A stretch of 61,230 nt of DNA from an uncultured Oscillospiraceae bacterium. Lineage in GTDB: Bacteria > Bacillota > Clostridia > Oscillospirales > Oscillospiraceae. Under the pieces are notes generated by a model, which saw only the letters and a program-made list of their open reading frames with translations, made no database searches and had not been told where the DNA came from. Shown here in pieces: positions 50,485-58,776 of this stretch (positions are counted from its first letter, which is position 1; each line of letters begins with the position of its first letter). The position numbers and the translations under genes were made by a program. Location: assembly GCA_949935795.1 (NCBI GenBank), contig CATLFX010000011.1, positions 1 through 61,230 on the forward strand, given 5' to 3'.

Positions 50485-51246
50485 TCAGCCCTTGGCAAAT
50501 TTGGCGGCAATGGCCTTGAATTCCTCGCTTTGAGAGCAGAAGGGGGAGCCGATGCTCTCCGCCTCCAACACGCTGAACAGAGGCCCGTCGGAGGCGCTGT
50601 TCATGATGCCCTTGGTGATTTTCAGGGAGATGGAGGGCAGTGCCGCGATCTCCTGGGCAAAGGCCAGCGTACCGGCCTCCAGCTCCTCCGCCGGGAACAC
50701 CCGGTTGGCCAGCCCCAGGCGCAGGCAGTCCGCGCCGCTCATGCGGGCGCCCGTAAACAGAATCTCCTTCGCCCGCTGGGGGCCCACAATGGCGGGCAGG
50801 GTGGCCATGATGCCCATCTCCGGGGCCAGACCGATCTTGCAGAAGTTGGGGATGATCTTGGCGTCCTCCGCCGCGCACACCAGGTCGCAGGCCAGCATCA
50901 TGCTCACCGCGCCGCCCACGGCGTAGCCCCGCACCATGGCGATCACAGGCTTGCTGGTGGAGCGGATGGCCCGGATGGTGCGCAGATACCGCCGCAGGCT
51001 TTTCCGGCTGAATTCGGCGGTCATGGGCTTGGGCCCGGGCTGGTCCAGGTCGCCGCCGGCACAGAAGTTTTCCCCCGCGCCCCGCAGGACGATGACCCGG
51101 ATTTCATCATCCAGCTCCAGGTCATTGAGATAGTCGGTAATGAGGTCCATCATCACCGCGCTGATGGCGTTTTTCTTTTTGGGCTGATTGAGATATATGA
51201 CGCCCACAGCCCCGTTTTTTTCCAGATAAACAACGTCTTTTTCCAC
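50485..51246 (-). CDS. Enoyl-CoA hydratase/isomerase, CaiD-like
   Basis: A 253-residue crotonase-fold enzyme. The oxyanion-hole segments are GAGENFCAGGDLDQPG and RGYAVGGAVSMMLACDLV. One catalytic glutamate position is filled (IGLAPEMGIMATLPAIVG, Glu in APEMG). The start is the GTG at 51246 after GGGAGG; the longer frame from 51417 runs into the neighbouring gene and is not used. It probably hydrates or dehydrates a CoA-bound intermediate, as CaiD does for crotonobetainyl-CoA. Confidence 0.88.
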   Translation of the reverse strand: MEKDVVYLEKNGAVGVIYLNQPKKKNAISAVMMDLITDYLNDLELDDEIRVIVLRGAGENFCAGGDLDQPGPKPMTAEFSRKSLRRYLRTIRAIRSTSKPVIAMVRGYAVGGAVSMMLACDLVCAAEDAKIIPNFCKIGLAPEMGIMATLPAIVGPQRAKEILFTGARMSGADCLRLGLANRVFPAEELEAGTLAFAQEIAALPSISLKITKGIMNSASDGPLFSVLEAESIGSPFCSQSEEFKAIAAKFAKG

Positions 51247-51337
51247 GCTCGCGCCTCCCTGCCATAAGTTGTTTTTTGTCCGGACTCCGCCGGAGACGCG
51301 CCCCAACGTGTGGGGACGGCCTCCGGCGCGCTCCGCT

Positions 51338-53416
51338 TTAAATCTGACAGCCCGCCAGATAGCCGGTCTTGGTGGCGTCGGCCATGCGGGCGGGATTCTG
51401 GCAGTCGCCCACCACATACAGCTCCGGCGTCAGATCCCGGATGGAGGCCGCCAGGCTCATGTTGGGCTGGAACCCCAGGGTGACGGTGACGGTGTCCGCC
51501 CGGATGAACTCCTCCTCACCCGCCTTGTTGCGGATGCGCACACCCTTGGGCGTGATCTCCTCCACGGTGGACAGGGGATTCAGCGTCACATTCTCCGCCG
51601 CCTTGAACTTCAGCGAGTACTGGAGCCGGTCGCTGCCGCCCACGTCGAAGCCGATCTTCTTCCGCTTCTCCACGATGTTCAGGTTCCGGTGGAAGTCCAT
51701 CAGCAGGTGGCTCAGCTCGCAGCCGGGCAGGCCGCCGCCCAGCACAGCCACCCGGAGCCCCATGGGCCAGGGGCTGATGGCGGTGACCAGACGGCCCAGG
51801 GCGGGCGTGTAATAGAACTTCAGGAACTGAGTGCCGCAGTTCCACATGACCTTGTTGATGAGGCCGGGCTTCTGGGGGGCCTTGCCGTTGAGCATGGACA
51901 GGAAGTCGTGGGACAGCACCACGTTTCCGCCGTCCGCCCCCGGCACGTTCAGGCCGATGGGCTCGCCGCCGATGGCCACCACCACCGCGTCGGGCTGGAA
52001 CTCCTTGACCAGCTCGGGGGTGACGGTGGTGCGCAGCTTCACCTTGATCTGGGGGTGCTTGCGCAGCTCCCGCTTGTAGTGCTGGAGCAGCCGCTCATAG
52101 GTGGGGCTGAAAATGGAGCTCATGGTGAGGCAGCCGCCCACCCGGGGGCCGCGCTCAAAGAGCGTGACGTCGTGGCCGCGGATGGAGGCGGTCAGCGCTG
52201 CGGACAGGCCGCCCGGGCCGCTGCCGATGACCATGACCCGTTTTGCGTTCCGGGTGCGGATGTACCGGGGCTTGGCCAGCTCGGGGCCCAGCCGGGGGTT
52301 GACGCCGCAGTGGGTCAGGGGCTTGCCGCTGCTGACCACGTCGTCCAGGCACCGGCAGCAGCAGATACACTTGTTGATGTCCTCCAGCCGGTCCTCCATG
52401 ACCTTCTTGGGGAAGTTGGGGTCGGCGATGCAGTAGCGCAGGCCGGCGATCATGTCCACCTTGCCCTCCCGGAGGTTTTTCTCCATGACGAGGGGGTCGG
52501 TGTTGCGGTAGCCCATGGCCACCGGCTTGGTGGCCACCTTCTTGATCTGCTCGGAGATCCAGGTCCAGTGGCCGTCGGGCACGTCCTTGGTGGTCAGGGG
52601 CACGCTGGTCTCGTGCCAGCCCACCGCCAGGTTGTGCAGGTCGATGCCCGCCTCCTCCAGGTAGGGCACCACCATCAGGGCCTCCCGGATGCCGTGCCCG
52701 GGGGCCACGCCGGTGACGTACTCCACCGGGGACCAGCGGCAGGTGAGCAGGAAGTCCGGACCCACCGCCTCCCGCACCGCCTTGATGGTCTCCACCGTCA
52801 GGCGGACCCGGTTTTTCAGGCAGCCGCCGTACTCGTCGGTGCGGTTGTTGGTGGCGGGAGAGAGGAAGCGGTTGAGGATGCCGCCCACGCCGGCCATGAT
52901 CTCCACGCCGTCCCAGCCAGCCTTTTTGCAGATCAGGGCGCAGTTGACCATCTGCTGCTTGAACATCTCAATGTGCCGCTTCTCCATGGGGGTGAAGGGG
53001 TGCATGCCCTTGAGGATGACCACCTCCGAGGGGCCCCAGGGCTTTTCCACGTGCTCGTCGTCCGGCTTCCAGTCGTGGACGAACCAGGGCTGGGCCACCA
53101 GGAGGCTGTCGTGCTTGTGCATGACCTCCGCCATGGCCCGCAGGCCGGGCAGGCAGTCGTCGTCATAGGCGCCGGGCAGGGGATGGACGTCGGGCAGGCC
53201 CGCCGGACGGTCCTTCCGGGTGAACGGGAGCACGGTCTGGCACATCAGGGCCAGGCCGCCGGCCGCCCGCTCCTCCATGAAATTCAGCATCAGCTTGGTG
53301 GGGGCCTCATCCTCAACGTATCCGTGTCCGGGGGACATGGAGGTCGTCATCATTTTGTTTTTCAGCGTCAGCTTGCCAACCTTGATGGGAGAACCCAACA
53401 GTTCACATCTGGCCAT
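51338..53416 (-). CDS. NADH:flavin oxidoreductase, BaiCD/FadH type
   Basis: A 692-residue two-domain enzyme. The N-terminal old-yellow-enzyme barrel binds FMN (PIKVGKLTLKNKMMTTSMSP, GWDGVEIMAGVGGILNRFLS, ATNNRTDEYGG). A [4Fe-4S] motif follows, CICCCRCLDDVVSSGKPLTH with a final Cys in HCGVNP. The C-terminal FAD/NADH module has VMVIGSGPGGLSAA, VAVLGGGLPGCE and ELYVVGDCQNPARM. Relatives are 2,4-dienoyl-CoA reductase, BaiCD/BaiH and other ene-reductases. It probably reduces or oxidises a conjugated C=C next to a carbonyl. The ATG at 53416 follows AAGGAGGAG. Confidence 0.92.
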   Translation of the reverse strand: MARCELLGSPIKVGKLTLKNKMMTTSMSPGHGYVEDEAPTKLMLNFMEERAAGGLALMCQTVLPFTRKDRPAGLPDVHPLPGAYDDDCLPGLRAMAEVMHKHDSLLVAQPWFVHDWKPDDEHVEKPWGPSEVVILKGMHPFTPMEKRHIEMFKQQMVNCALICKKAGWDGVEIMAGVGGILNRFLSPATNNRTDEYGGCLKNRVRLTVETIKAVREAVGPDFLLTCRWSPVEYVTGVAPGHGIREALMVVPYLEEAGIDLHNLAVGWHETSVPLTTKDVPDGHWTWISEQIKKVATKPVAMGYRNTDPLVMEKNLREGKVDMIAGLRYCIADPNFPKKVMEDRLEDINKCICCCRCLDDVVSSGKPLTHCGVNPRLGPELAKPRYIRTRNAKRVMVIGSGPGGLSAALTASIRGHDVTLFERGPRVGGCLTMSSIFSPTYERLLQHYKRELRKHPQIKVKLRTTVTPELVKEFQPDAVVVAIGGEPIGLNVPGADGGNVVLSHDFLSMLNGKAPQKPGLINKVMWNCGTQFLKFYYTPALGRLVTAISPWPMGLRVAVLGGGLPGCELSHLLMDFHRNLNIVEKRKKIGFDVGGSDRLQYSLKFKAAENVTLNPLSTVEEITPKGVRIRNKAGEEEFIRADTVTVTLGFQPNMSLAASIRDLTPELYVVGDCQNPARMADATKTGYLAGCQI

Positions 53417-53448
53417 ATTGTCTCCTCCTTTTTGATCCGGGCTGCCCA

Positions 53449-54738
53449 TTAGAGGGCACTCATCGCCAGCATTCCGTCCTTGCCCAGGGCGGCCAGGTCC
53501 GCCTCGGACAGGATGGGAAGCAGCTTTTTCACCAGGCCGGGGGAGGGCGTGCCGTCCACCAGGAACATAGCCTTCAAAATCTCCTCCAGCAGCAGGGGGT
53601 ATTTGGTAAACATGCGGCGGTTCTCCATAAACTTGGGGGCGTTCTTATACTGCCGCAGGTCCTTCATGACAAAGGTGCCCTCCAGCGCGGTCTTGTACAC
53701 CGACAGGGTGGACTTGGAGTAGTCGCCCTTCCGCTTGGCGTACAGCACGGCGTTGGCAGCCTGGAGGCCCGACTCGATGGCCAGATCCATGCCCCGCACC
53801 ATGTAGCCCAGGTTGATGACAAACCCGGCGGCGTCGCCGGCCACCAGCACGCCGTCTCCGTAGAGCTGGGGGATCATGTGGAAGCCGCCCTCTGGCACCA
53901 GGTGGGCGGAGTACTCCGTGGTCTGCCCCCCGGCGATCAGGGGACGGATAACGGGATGCTCCTTAAAGCGGTCCACCATGTCCACCACGCTGACGCCGGA
54001 ATAATCAATGTCGCCCACGGTGGTGACGATGCCCAGGGACACGCTGTCCTTGTTGGTGTAGAGGAAGCCGCCGCCGATGTTGCCCGCGGTGGGGTCACCC
54101 ACGAACATCCAGGCCGCGCCATCGCTGCCCTCCAGGCCGAAACGGTCCCGGATGCGCTCCTCGCCCAGGGTGATGACCTCTTTCGCGCCCACGGCCACCT
54201 CCATGGGGTCCAGTTCCTTTTTCAGCCCCAGCTTTTGGGACAGCAGAGAGTTGACGCCGTCGGCCAGAATGACCACGTCGGCCTCCATCTCCTCCTCCCC
54301 GGCCACGATGCCGCAGACCTTGCCGTCCCGGACAATCATGTCGTCCACCAGGATGCCGCAGACGTACATCGCGCCCTGCTCCTCCGCCTCGGAGGCCAGC
54401 CAGCGGTCGAATTTGCTGCGCAGGACGGAATAGGAGGCCGCCCCGGGCGCGCCCAGCGCCGGGCTGCCATACTCGAAGGTGGTATTGCCCGCGCTGGACA
54501 GGAAGGAGATCCGCTCCTTGGTGATCTTGCGCTCCACCGGGGCCCGGGAGGCAAAATCGGGGATGATTTTTTCCAGGCTGTGTCCGTAAAGGCGGCCGCC
54601 GGTCATATTCTTGCAACCGCAGGTATCCCCGCGCTCAATGACCAGGACCTCCAGCCCGGCCTTGGCCAGCACATAGGCCGCCGTTGAGCCGGCAAGTCCG
54701 CCTCCGACGATAATAGCGTCAAACCTGTCTTCACTCAT
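53449..54738 (-). CDS. FixC-like flavoprotein, second copy
   Basis: A 429-residue paralogue of the FixC at 45696: DAIIVGGGLAGSTAAYVLAK, CGCKNMTGGRLYGHSLEK, DVVILADGVNSLLSQK and VLVAGDAAGFVINLGYMVR. It keeps the longer C-terminus with TPSPGLVKKLLPILSEADLAALG but has no FixX gene next to it. Two FixC genes in a single operon are unusual; the second may serve the reductase encoded just downstream or the second EtfB at 60447. GCGAGG precedes the ATG. Confidence 0.88.
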   Translation of the reverse strand: MSEDRFDAIIVGGGLAGSTAAYVLAKAGLEVLVIERGDTCGCKNMTGGRLYGHSLEKIIPDFASRAPVERKITKERISFLSSAGNTTFEYGSPALGAPGAASYSVLRSKFDRWLASEAEEQGAMYVCGILVDDMIVRDGKVCGIVAGEEEMEADVVILADGVNSLLSQKLGLKKELDPMEVAVGAKEVITLGEERIRDRFGLEGSDGAAWMFVGDPTAGNIGGGFLYTNKDSVSLGIVTTVGDIDYSGVSVVDMVDRFKEHPVIRPLIAGGQTTEYSAHLVPEGGFHMIPQLYGDGVLVAGDAAGFVINLGYMVRGMDLAIESGLQAANAVLYAKRKGDYSKSTLSVYKTALEGTFVMKDLRQYKNAPKFMENRRMFTKYPLLLEEILKAMFLVDGTPSPGLVKKLLPILSEADLAALGKDGMLAMSAL

Positions 54739-54817
54739 GTCTCATACCTCGCTTTTTCGTTAAGATGGGTCCGCGTCTTTCCATGATGCAAAAACCGCGC
54801 CGCAGCGGGCGGCCCTG

Positions 54818-56272
54818 TTAAACAGCGCCGAACAGCACCCGGCCAATGGTCAGGAACACCGCGCAGGCGATAAGCCAGATGGCAACAGCCAGGGGAATGC
54901 TGAATTTGTAGATGTCCTTGGGCGTCACCCAGTCGGTCATGCCGTGCATCACCGCCGCGATGGGGTTGGCCGGGGGCAGGACGATGGACACGTTGGAGGC
55001 CACGTGGATGCAGCAGGCCAGCAGGCCGGGGTGTATGCCCAGGCTGGCGCTGAAGGGGGCGGCGATCACGTAGATAATCATGGCCACGGTGCCGTTGAGC
55101 ATCAGGTTGGTCATCACCACGCACAGCAGGCAGGTGAGGAACACAAACAGGATCAGGCCGCCCTTGCCGCTGAACAGCGGGGTCATGAAGTCGGTGAGCA
55201 TCTGGCTGATGCCCAGGCTCTCGTCGGCCAGCGCATAAGTCAGCGGCATTCCCACGGTCAGCAGGTAGAACACCGGCCAGGCCACGCCCTCTTTGGTGGC
55301 CTCCAGAATGTCGGCGAAGGGGCTGCCGTCCTTGCGGCGCAGGAAGACCATCACGGTCAGCAGCACCAGCACGATGCCGGAGGAGCCCAGCTGGGTGAGG
55401 ATCTGTCCGATCCAGGTGGAGGAAAAGGCGCTCTGCACGATGAACATGACGATCATAAGCACCGTCAGCCCCAGCACCTGCTTTTGATAAGGAGTCATGG
55501 CCTCGTGGGTCCCGAAGTCATAGTCGGCTTTCACCCGCTCCACATCAGGCCGGAACAGGAAGCGGACCAGCACCAGGTAAACCAGAATGGCGCCGAAGCC
55601 CATGCAGAAGGAGGTCAGCACATAGCTGACAAAGGAGACGGTGACGCCGGTGGCCTCCACCATGCCCACCAGCACCGAGCCGGGGACGCGGAAGGGGAAC
55701 AGGGAAAAGCCCATCAGGCCCGCCATGGCGATGCCCACGATCATCATGACCGGGTATGCCTCGCTCTTTTTGTAGCCGATGTCCTTGGCGTACTTGGTGA
55801 AGAGGGCCCAGACGATCAGGCAGGCCGGCGTCATGCTCACCACCGCGCCCACAATGTACGCCGCGGAGAGGAACAGGAAGGAAATAATGTAAGGCTTCCC
55901 CTTGGCGAATTTAAGCCCGATGATGGCCTGAACCATGATGTCGGACACCCCGGACTTGGTGACGAAGTAGGCGAAGATGCAGATCAGCATGATATACACG
56001 TTGGTGCCGTCGCCCCAGCCCGCCGAGATCAAGCCGCTGACTGTATAGTAGTCAGTGAAGCCCAGCAGGAGGATGCCCAGGAAGCTGGGCCAGATCACGT
56101 CCACCGTGGACCAGAGGAACAGCAGCCCCAGATAGATGCCCAAGATCTGCATCCCCACCGGCGTGACCGTGCTGATCGGGGGGAGCAGCGGGAACAGCAC
56201 CATGATGGCCACTCCGATAATGGATAAAATGTAGTACCTGATGTTTTTTTGTTTTGCGGCAGTAGTATCCAT
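54818..56272 (-). CDS. SLC13/DASS-family carboxylate transporter
   Basis: A permease of about 484 residues with 11-12 helices. It resembles the divalent anion:sodium symporter (SLC13) group, with the two-fold pattern visible in VVSMTPACLIVWALFTKYAK and the C-terminal ASNVSIVLPPANPIAAVM (equivalent to the SNT/P-loop of DASS proteins). It is the first gene of the sigma-54-controlled minus-strand operon and probably imports the organic acid used by it. The start is the ATG at 56272 with a weak GGATGTGA; the longer frame to 56320 overlaps the leader. Confidence 0.78.
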   Translation of the reverse strand: MDTTAAKQKNIRYYILSIIGVAIMVLFPLLPPISTVTPVGMQILGIYLGLLFLWSTVDVIWPSFLGILLLGFTDYYTVSGLISAGWGDGTNVYIMLICIFAYFVTKSGVSDIMVQAIIGLKFAKGKPYIISFLFLSAAYIVGAVVSMTPACLIVWALFTKYAKDIGYKKSEAYPVMMIVGIAMAGLMGFSLFPFRVPGSVLVGMVEATGVTVSFVSYVLTSFCMGFGAILVYLVLVRFLFRPDVERVKADYDFGTHEAMTPYQKQVLGLTVLMIVMFIVQSAFSSTWIGQILTQLGSSGIVLVLLTVMVFLRRKDGSPFADILEATKEGVAWPVFYLLTVGMPLTYALADESLGISQMLTDFMTPLFSGKGGLILFVFLTCLLCVVMTNLMLNGTVAMIIYVIAAPFSASLGIHPGLLACCIHVASNVSIVLPPANPIAAVMHGMTDWVTPKDIYKFSIPLAVAIWLIACAVFLTIGRVLFGAV

Positions 56273-56365
56273 TGTCTCACATCCAATCTCTTCTCGTTTT
56301 TTGCGGGTGCCTTGGGACAATGCGGCAGGCGCGTGACACCCTTTGATTCTTACGCTTTTTACTTA

Positions 56366-56381
56366 TGCAAAAATCGTGCCA
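56366..56381 (-). promoter_or_regulatory. Sigma-54 promoter of the minus-strand operon
   Basis: On the minus strand TGGCACGATTTTTGCA is a perfect match to TGGCAC-N5-TTGCA, with GG and GC separated by 10 bases. It lies about 95 bases before the transporter ATG and is the near mirror image of the site at 56842. Confidence 0.92.
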
Positions 56382-56492
56382 TAAACGCATGGGACCGGGA
56401 ATCCGCACACTGAAGCGGCGGAACGGGCGGTATCTCCGTTCAATATGATTCCACAAAACTTTTTAGATAAGGATTTCAATAAACATGCAATA

Positions 56493-56670
56493 GTTCCAAC
56501 TTCAGGAACAGTTCCAGGTATAAAGCTTGTGCGTTTTGCCAGTAAAAATCTGGAACACCAGGGCGAAAATGACACAGCAAATTGCACAAAAATGATACAG
56601 TTTGCTCTGTATTTTTTCGGTAACCGACTCGGCGCGGCGAACTGTCCCATAAAAATATGACACATTGTCA
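56493..56670. promoter_or_regulatory. Repeat-rich activator-binding region
   Basis: Between the two sigma-54 promoters lie GTTCC/GGAAC elements (56493-56497, 56505-56509, 56511-56515, 56552-56556). There are also direct repeats ATGACACAG (56569) and ATGATACAG (56592), and the dyad TGACACATTGTCA (56658-56670). TTGCACAAA occurs twice. The region is AT-richer than its surroundings and holds no gene. Position and symmetry suit an enhancer shared by both promoters. Which repeat is bound is not known. Confidence 0.6.
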
Positions 56671-56841
56671 CTGTATAATTTGCACAAATGAGCGGCGGGC
56701 AGGGTGACGCTGCCTGCCGTAAACGCCAGACCGGCCTCGGACATGGCTTGTGAGCCCAGACCCGGCGCGTCAGCCGGATGATCCGCGCGGATTTTCCTCC
56801 AGCAAAGAAAAATTTCTGAAAGCCGCTGCCGGAGGCTTCTG

Positions 56842-56857
56842 TGGCACGGTTTTTGCA
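56842..56857 (+). promoter_or_regulatory. Sigma-54 promoter of the plus-strand operon
   Basis: TGGCACGGTTTTTGCA matches TGGCAC-N5-TTGCA perfectly and differs from the minus-strand site at 56366 in one base of the spacer. It lies about 50 bases before the ATG at 56910. Confidence 0.93.
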
Positions 56858-56909
56858 TAATTGAAGTTGGGTGCCGCAGAACATCTTTTGAAGAAAGGAG
56901 TGAGATTCC

Positions 56910-57458
56910 ATGAAAGTGATTGCAGGCGGAAAAATGCGTACCCTTCCAGACGCCCCCGCCGCCACCTTGGAGGAGCGGGTCCAGCGGCTGGAGGACGCGG
57001 CCTCTATCCGCGAGATTCTGTACCACTACACCAGGTCGGTGGACCGGGGAGATTTTGAGGGGATCGGTTCCTGCTACATGGAGGACGGATGCTTCCTGGC
57101 GAGCGACCATGCCAAGCCCATCTCCGGCAGGGAAAACATTTTAGGCGTTTTTGGGAAGCTGATGGACCCGGAAATCAAGACAAGCGCCCATTTCATCACC
57201 AATCAGCAGATTCATTTCGTGACGAAGGACGAGGCGCTGGTATTCGCCTATTTTTACGCCAACAAGAGCTTTCGCTCTCAGCGGGAGGATGAACTCACCT
57301 GGGGCGGCTATGAGCTGCGGGTGTGCCGCGATACCGATGGGGAGTGGCGCATCAAGACACATAAGGTTTTCATGACGCGGCAGGACGGCTCCCTCACCGG
57401 CCGTTGTGAGGAACAATGGAAACGGCCATGGCCGCCGGAGCCGGAGCACCTGAACTGA
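56910..57458 (+). CDS. SnoaL-like protein resembling BaiE
   Basis: A 182-residue NTF2/SnoaL-fold protein, the fold of bile acid 7-alpha-dehydratase BaiE and scytalone dehydratase. The N-terminal helix LEERVQRLEDAASIREILYH leads into YTRSVDRGDFE. Tyr40, Asp45 and His94 (TSAHFITNQQ) fall where, from my memory of the BaiE sequence, Tyr30, Asp35 and His83 lie. I cannot place an equivalent of BaiE's active-site arginine. It could dehydrate a CoA-bound hydroxy acid. GAAAGGAG precedes the ATG. It is the first gene of the plus-strand sigma-54 operon, so a shared pathway role is likely. Confidence 0.72.
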   Translation: MKVIAGGKMRTLPDAPAATLEERVQRLEDAASIREILYHYTRSVDRGDFEGIGSCYMEDGCFLASDHAKPISGRENILGVFGKLMDPEIKTSAHFITNQQIHFVTKDEALVFAYFYANKSFRSQREDELTWGGYELRVCRDTDGEWRIKTHKVFMTRQDGSLTGRCEEQWKRPWPPEPEHLN

Positions 57459-57500
57459 CCGGAGGCCAAGCATCCTATTTTTGAGAAGGGACGATTGTTT

Positions 57501-58718
57501 ATGAAGCACAATGAAATTCCTGTTTTTGGCAATCTTCAGGGTGTTCGGGTCCTGAGCTCGGGGACCAACATCGCGGGTCCGGTGGCCTGCAGCCTGCTCG
57601 GGGAGCAGGGCGCGGACGTGATCCAGATCGAGAGCACCGCCGCCCATGACATCCTGCGCAACATCGGCGAGGCGTGGACGGTGGAGCACCGCAACAACCG
57701 CACCATCGCCCTCAACATCCGCTCGGAGCAGGGCGAGGCCGTGCTGAAAAAGCTCGTCGCCAAGGCGGACATCCTGGTGGAGTCCTCCAAGGGCGGCACC
57801 TGGGCCAAGTGGGGCCTCACCGACGAGGTGCTGTGGGAGATCAACCCCAAGCTGGTCATCGCTCACGTGTCCGGGTACGGCCAGAGCGGCGACCCGGAGT
57901 ACGTGTCCAGAGGCTCCTTCGACCCCATCGGGCAGGCCTTCAGCGGCTTCTTGGCCGTCAACGGAATGCCCGACCCGGAGCCTCCCCTCCACGCCAAGCC
58001 CTATACCTGCGACTATATCACCGCCCTGTTCACCGCCTGGGCCGTCACCGCCGCCCTCTACCGGGCCCGGGAGACCGGAAAGGGCGAGAGCGTGGACGTG
58101 GCCCAGTATGAGGTGATGGCCCGCATCCAGGCCGACTATATGATGGATGGCCTCAACAAGGGCAGGCAGGCCCCCCGCATGGGCATCTACGGCAACGCCG
58201 TGTGCGCCCTGCCCAACGTCCAGCGCTGCAAGGACGGCAATTACATCATGACCGGGATCGGCGGCGTGCCCGTGTTCCGCAGCCTGGAGAAACTGCTGGG
58301 CCTGGAGAGCGATCCGGACTTCGCCGAGCCCCACGGCACCATTGACCGGGACGAGCATCCCCGCAGCGACAAGATCGTCAAGGCCATGGCGGATTTCTGC
58401 GCCTCCCACACGGCGGAGGAGGCCAACGACCTGCTTAACCAGTACAAGGTCCCGTGCAGCGTGGTCATGACCTATGAGATGATGGCCAAGCACCCCCACT
58501 ACCAGGCCCGGGAGACCTTTACCACCTGGCACGACCCCATCACCGAACGGGACGTGAAGGGTATCAACACCATTCCCGTTTTCAAGCAGAACCCCAGCCG
58601 GATCTTCCGCGGCGGCCCCACCTACGGCATGGACAACGAGGATATTCTGGCCGAGTTCGGTTACTCCGAGGCTGAAATTGCGGACATGTACGACAAAGGG
58701 GTCATCAAAAAGGCGTAA
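57501..58718 (+). CDS. CaiB/BaiF-type CoA-transferase
   Basis: A 405-residue class III CoA-transferase. The family text is clear: VRVLSSGTNIAGPVACSLLG, ADILVESSKGGTWAKWGL, VIAHVSGYGQSGDPEYVSRG with SFDPIGQAFSGFLAVNG, the catalytic-region aspartate in GKGESVDVAQYEVMAR, and the end FRGGPTYGMDNEDILAEFGY. The wording seems closer to BaiF than to CaiB, judged from memory. It would move CoA between a product and an incoming substrate, saving ATP after the ligase has primed the cycle. The ATG at 57501 follows AGAAGGGA. Confidence 0.92.
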   Translation: MKHNEIPVFGNLQGVRVLSSGTNIAGPVACSLLGEQGADVIQIESTAAHDILRNIGEAWTVEHRNNRTIALNIRSEQGEAVLKKLVAKADILVESSKGGTWAKWGLTDEVLWEINPKLVIAHVSGYGQSGDPEYVSRGSFDPIGQAFSGFLAVNGMPDPEPPLHAKPYTCDYITALFTAWAVTAALYRARETGKGESVDVAQYEVMARIQADYMMDGLNKGRQAPRMGIYGNAVCALPNVQRCKDGNYIMTGIGGVPVFRSLEKLLGLESDPDFAEPHGTIDRDEHPRSDKIVKAMADFCASHTAEEANDLLNQYKVPCSVVMTYEMMAKHPHYQARETFTTWHDPITERDVKGINTIPVFKQNPSRIFRGGPTYGMDNEDILAEFGYSEAEIADMYDKGVIKKA

Positions 58719-58776
58719 CGCAAAACCGGCGCGCCCTGGTAAAATCCAGTAAAATAAATATAAAGGAGAACTAATC

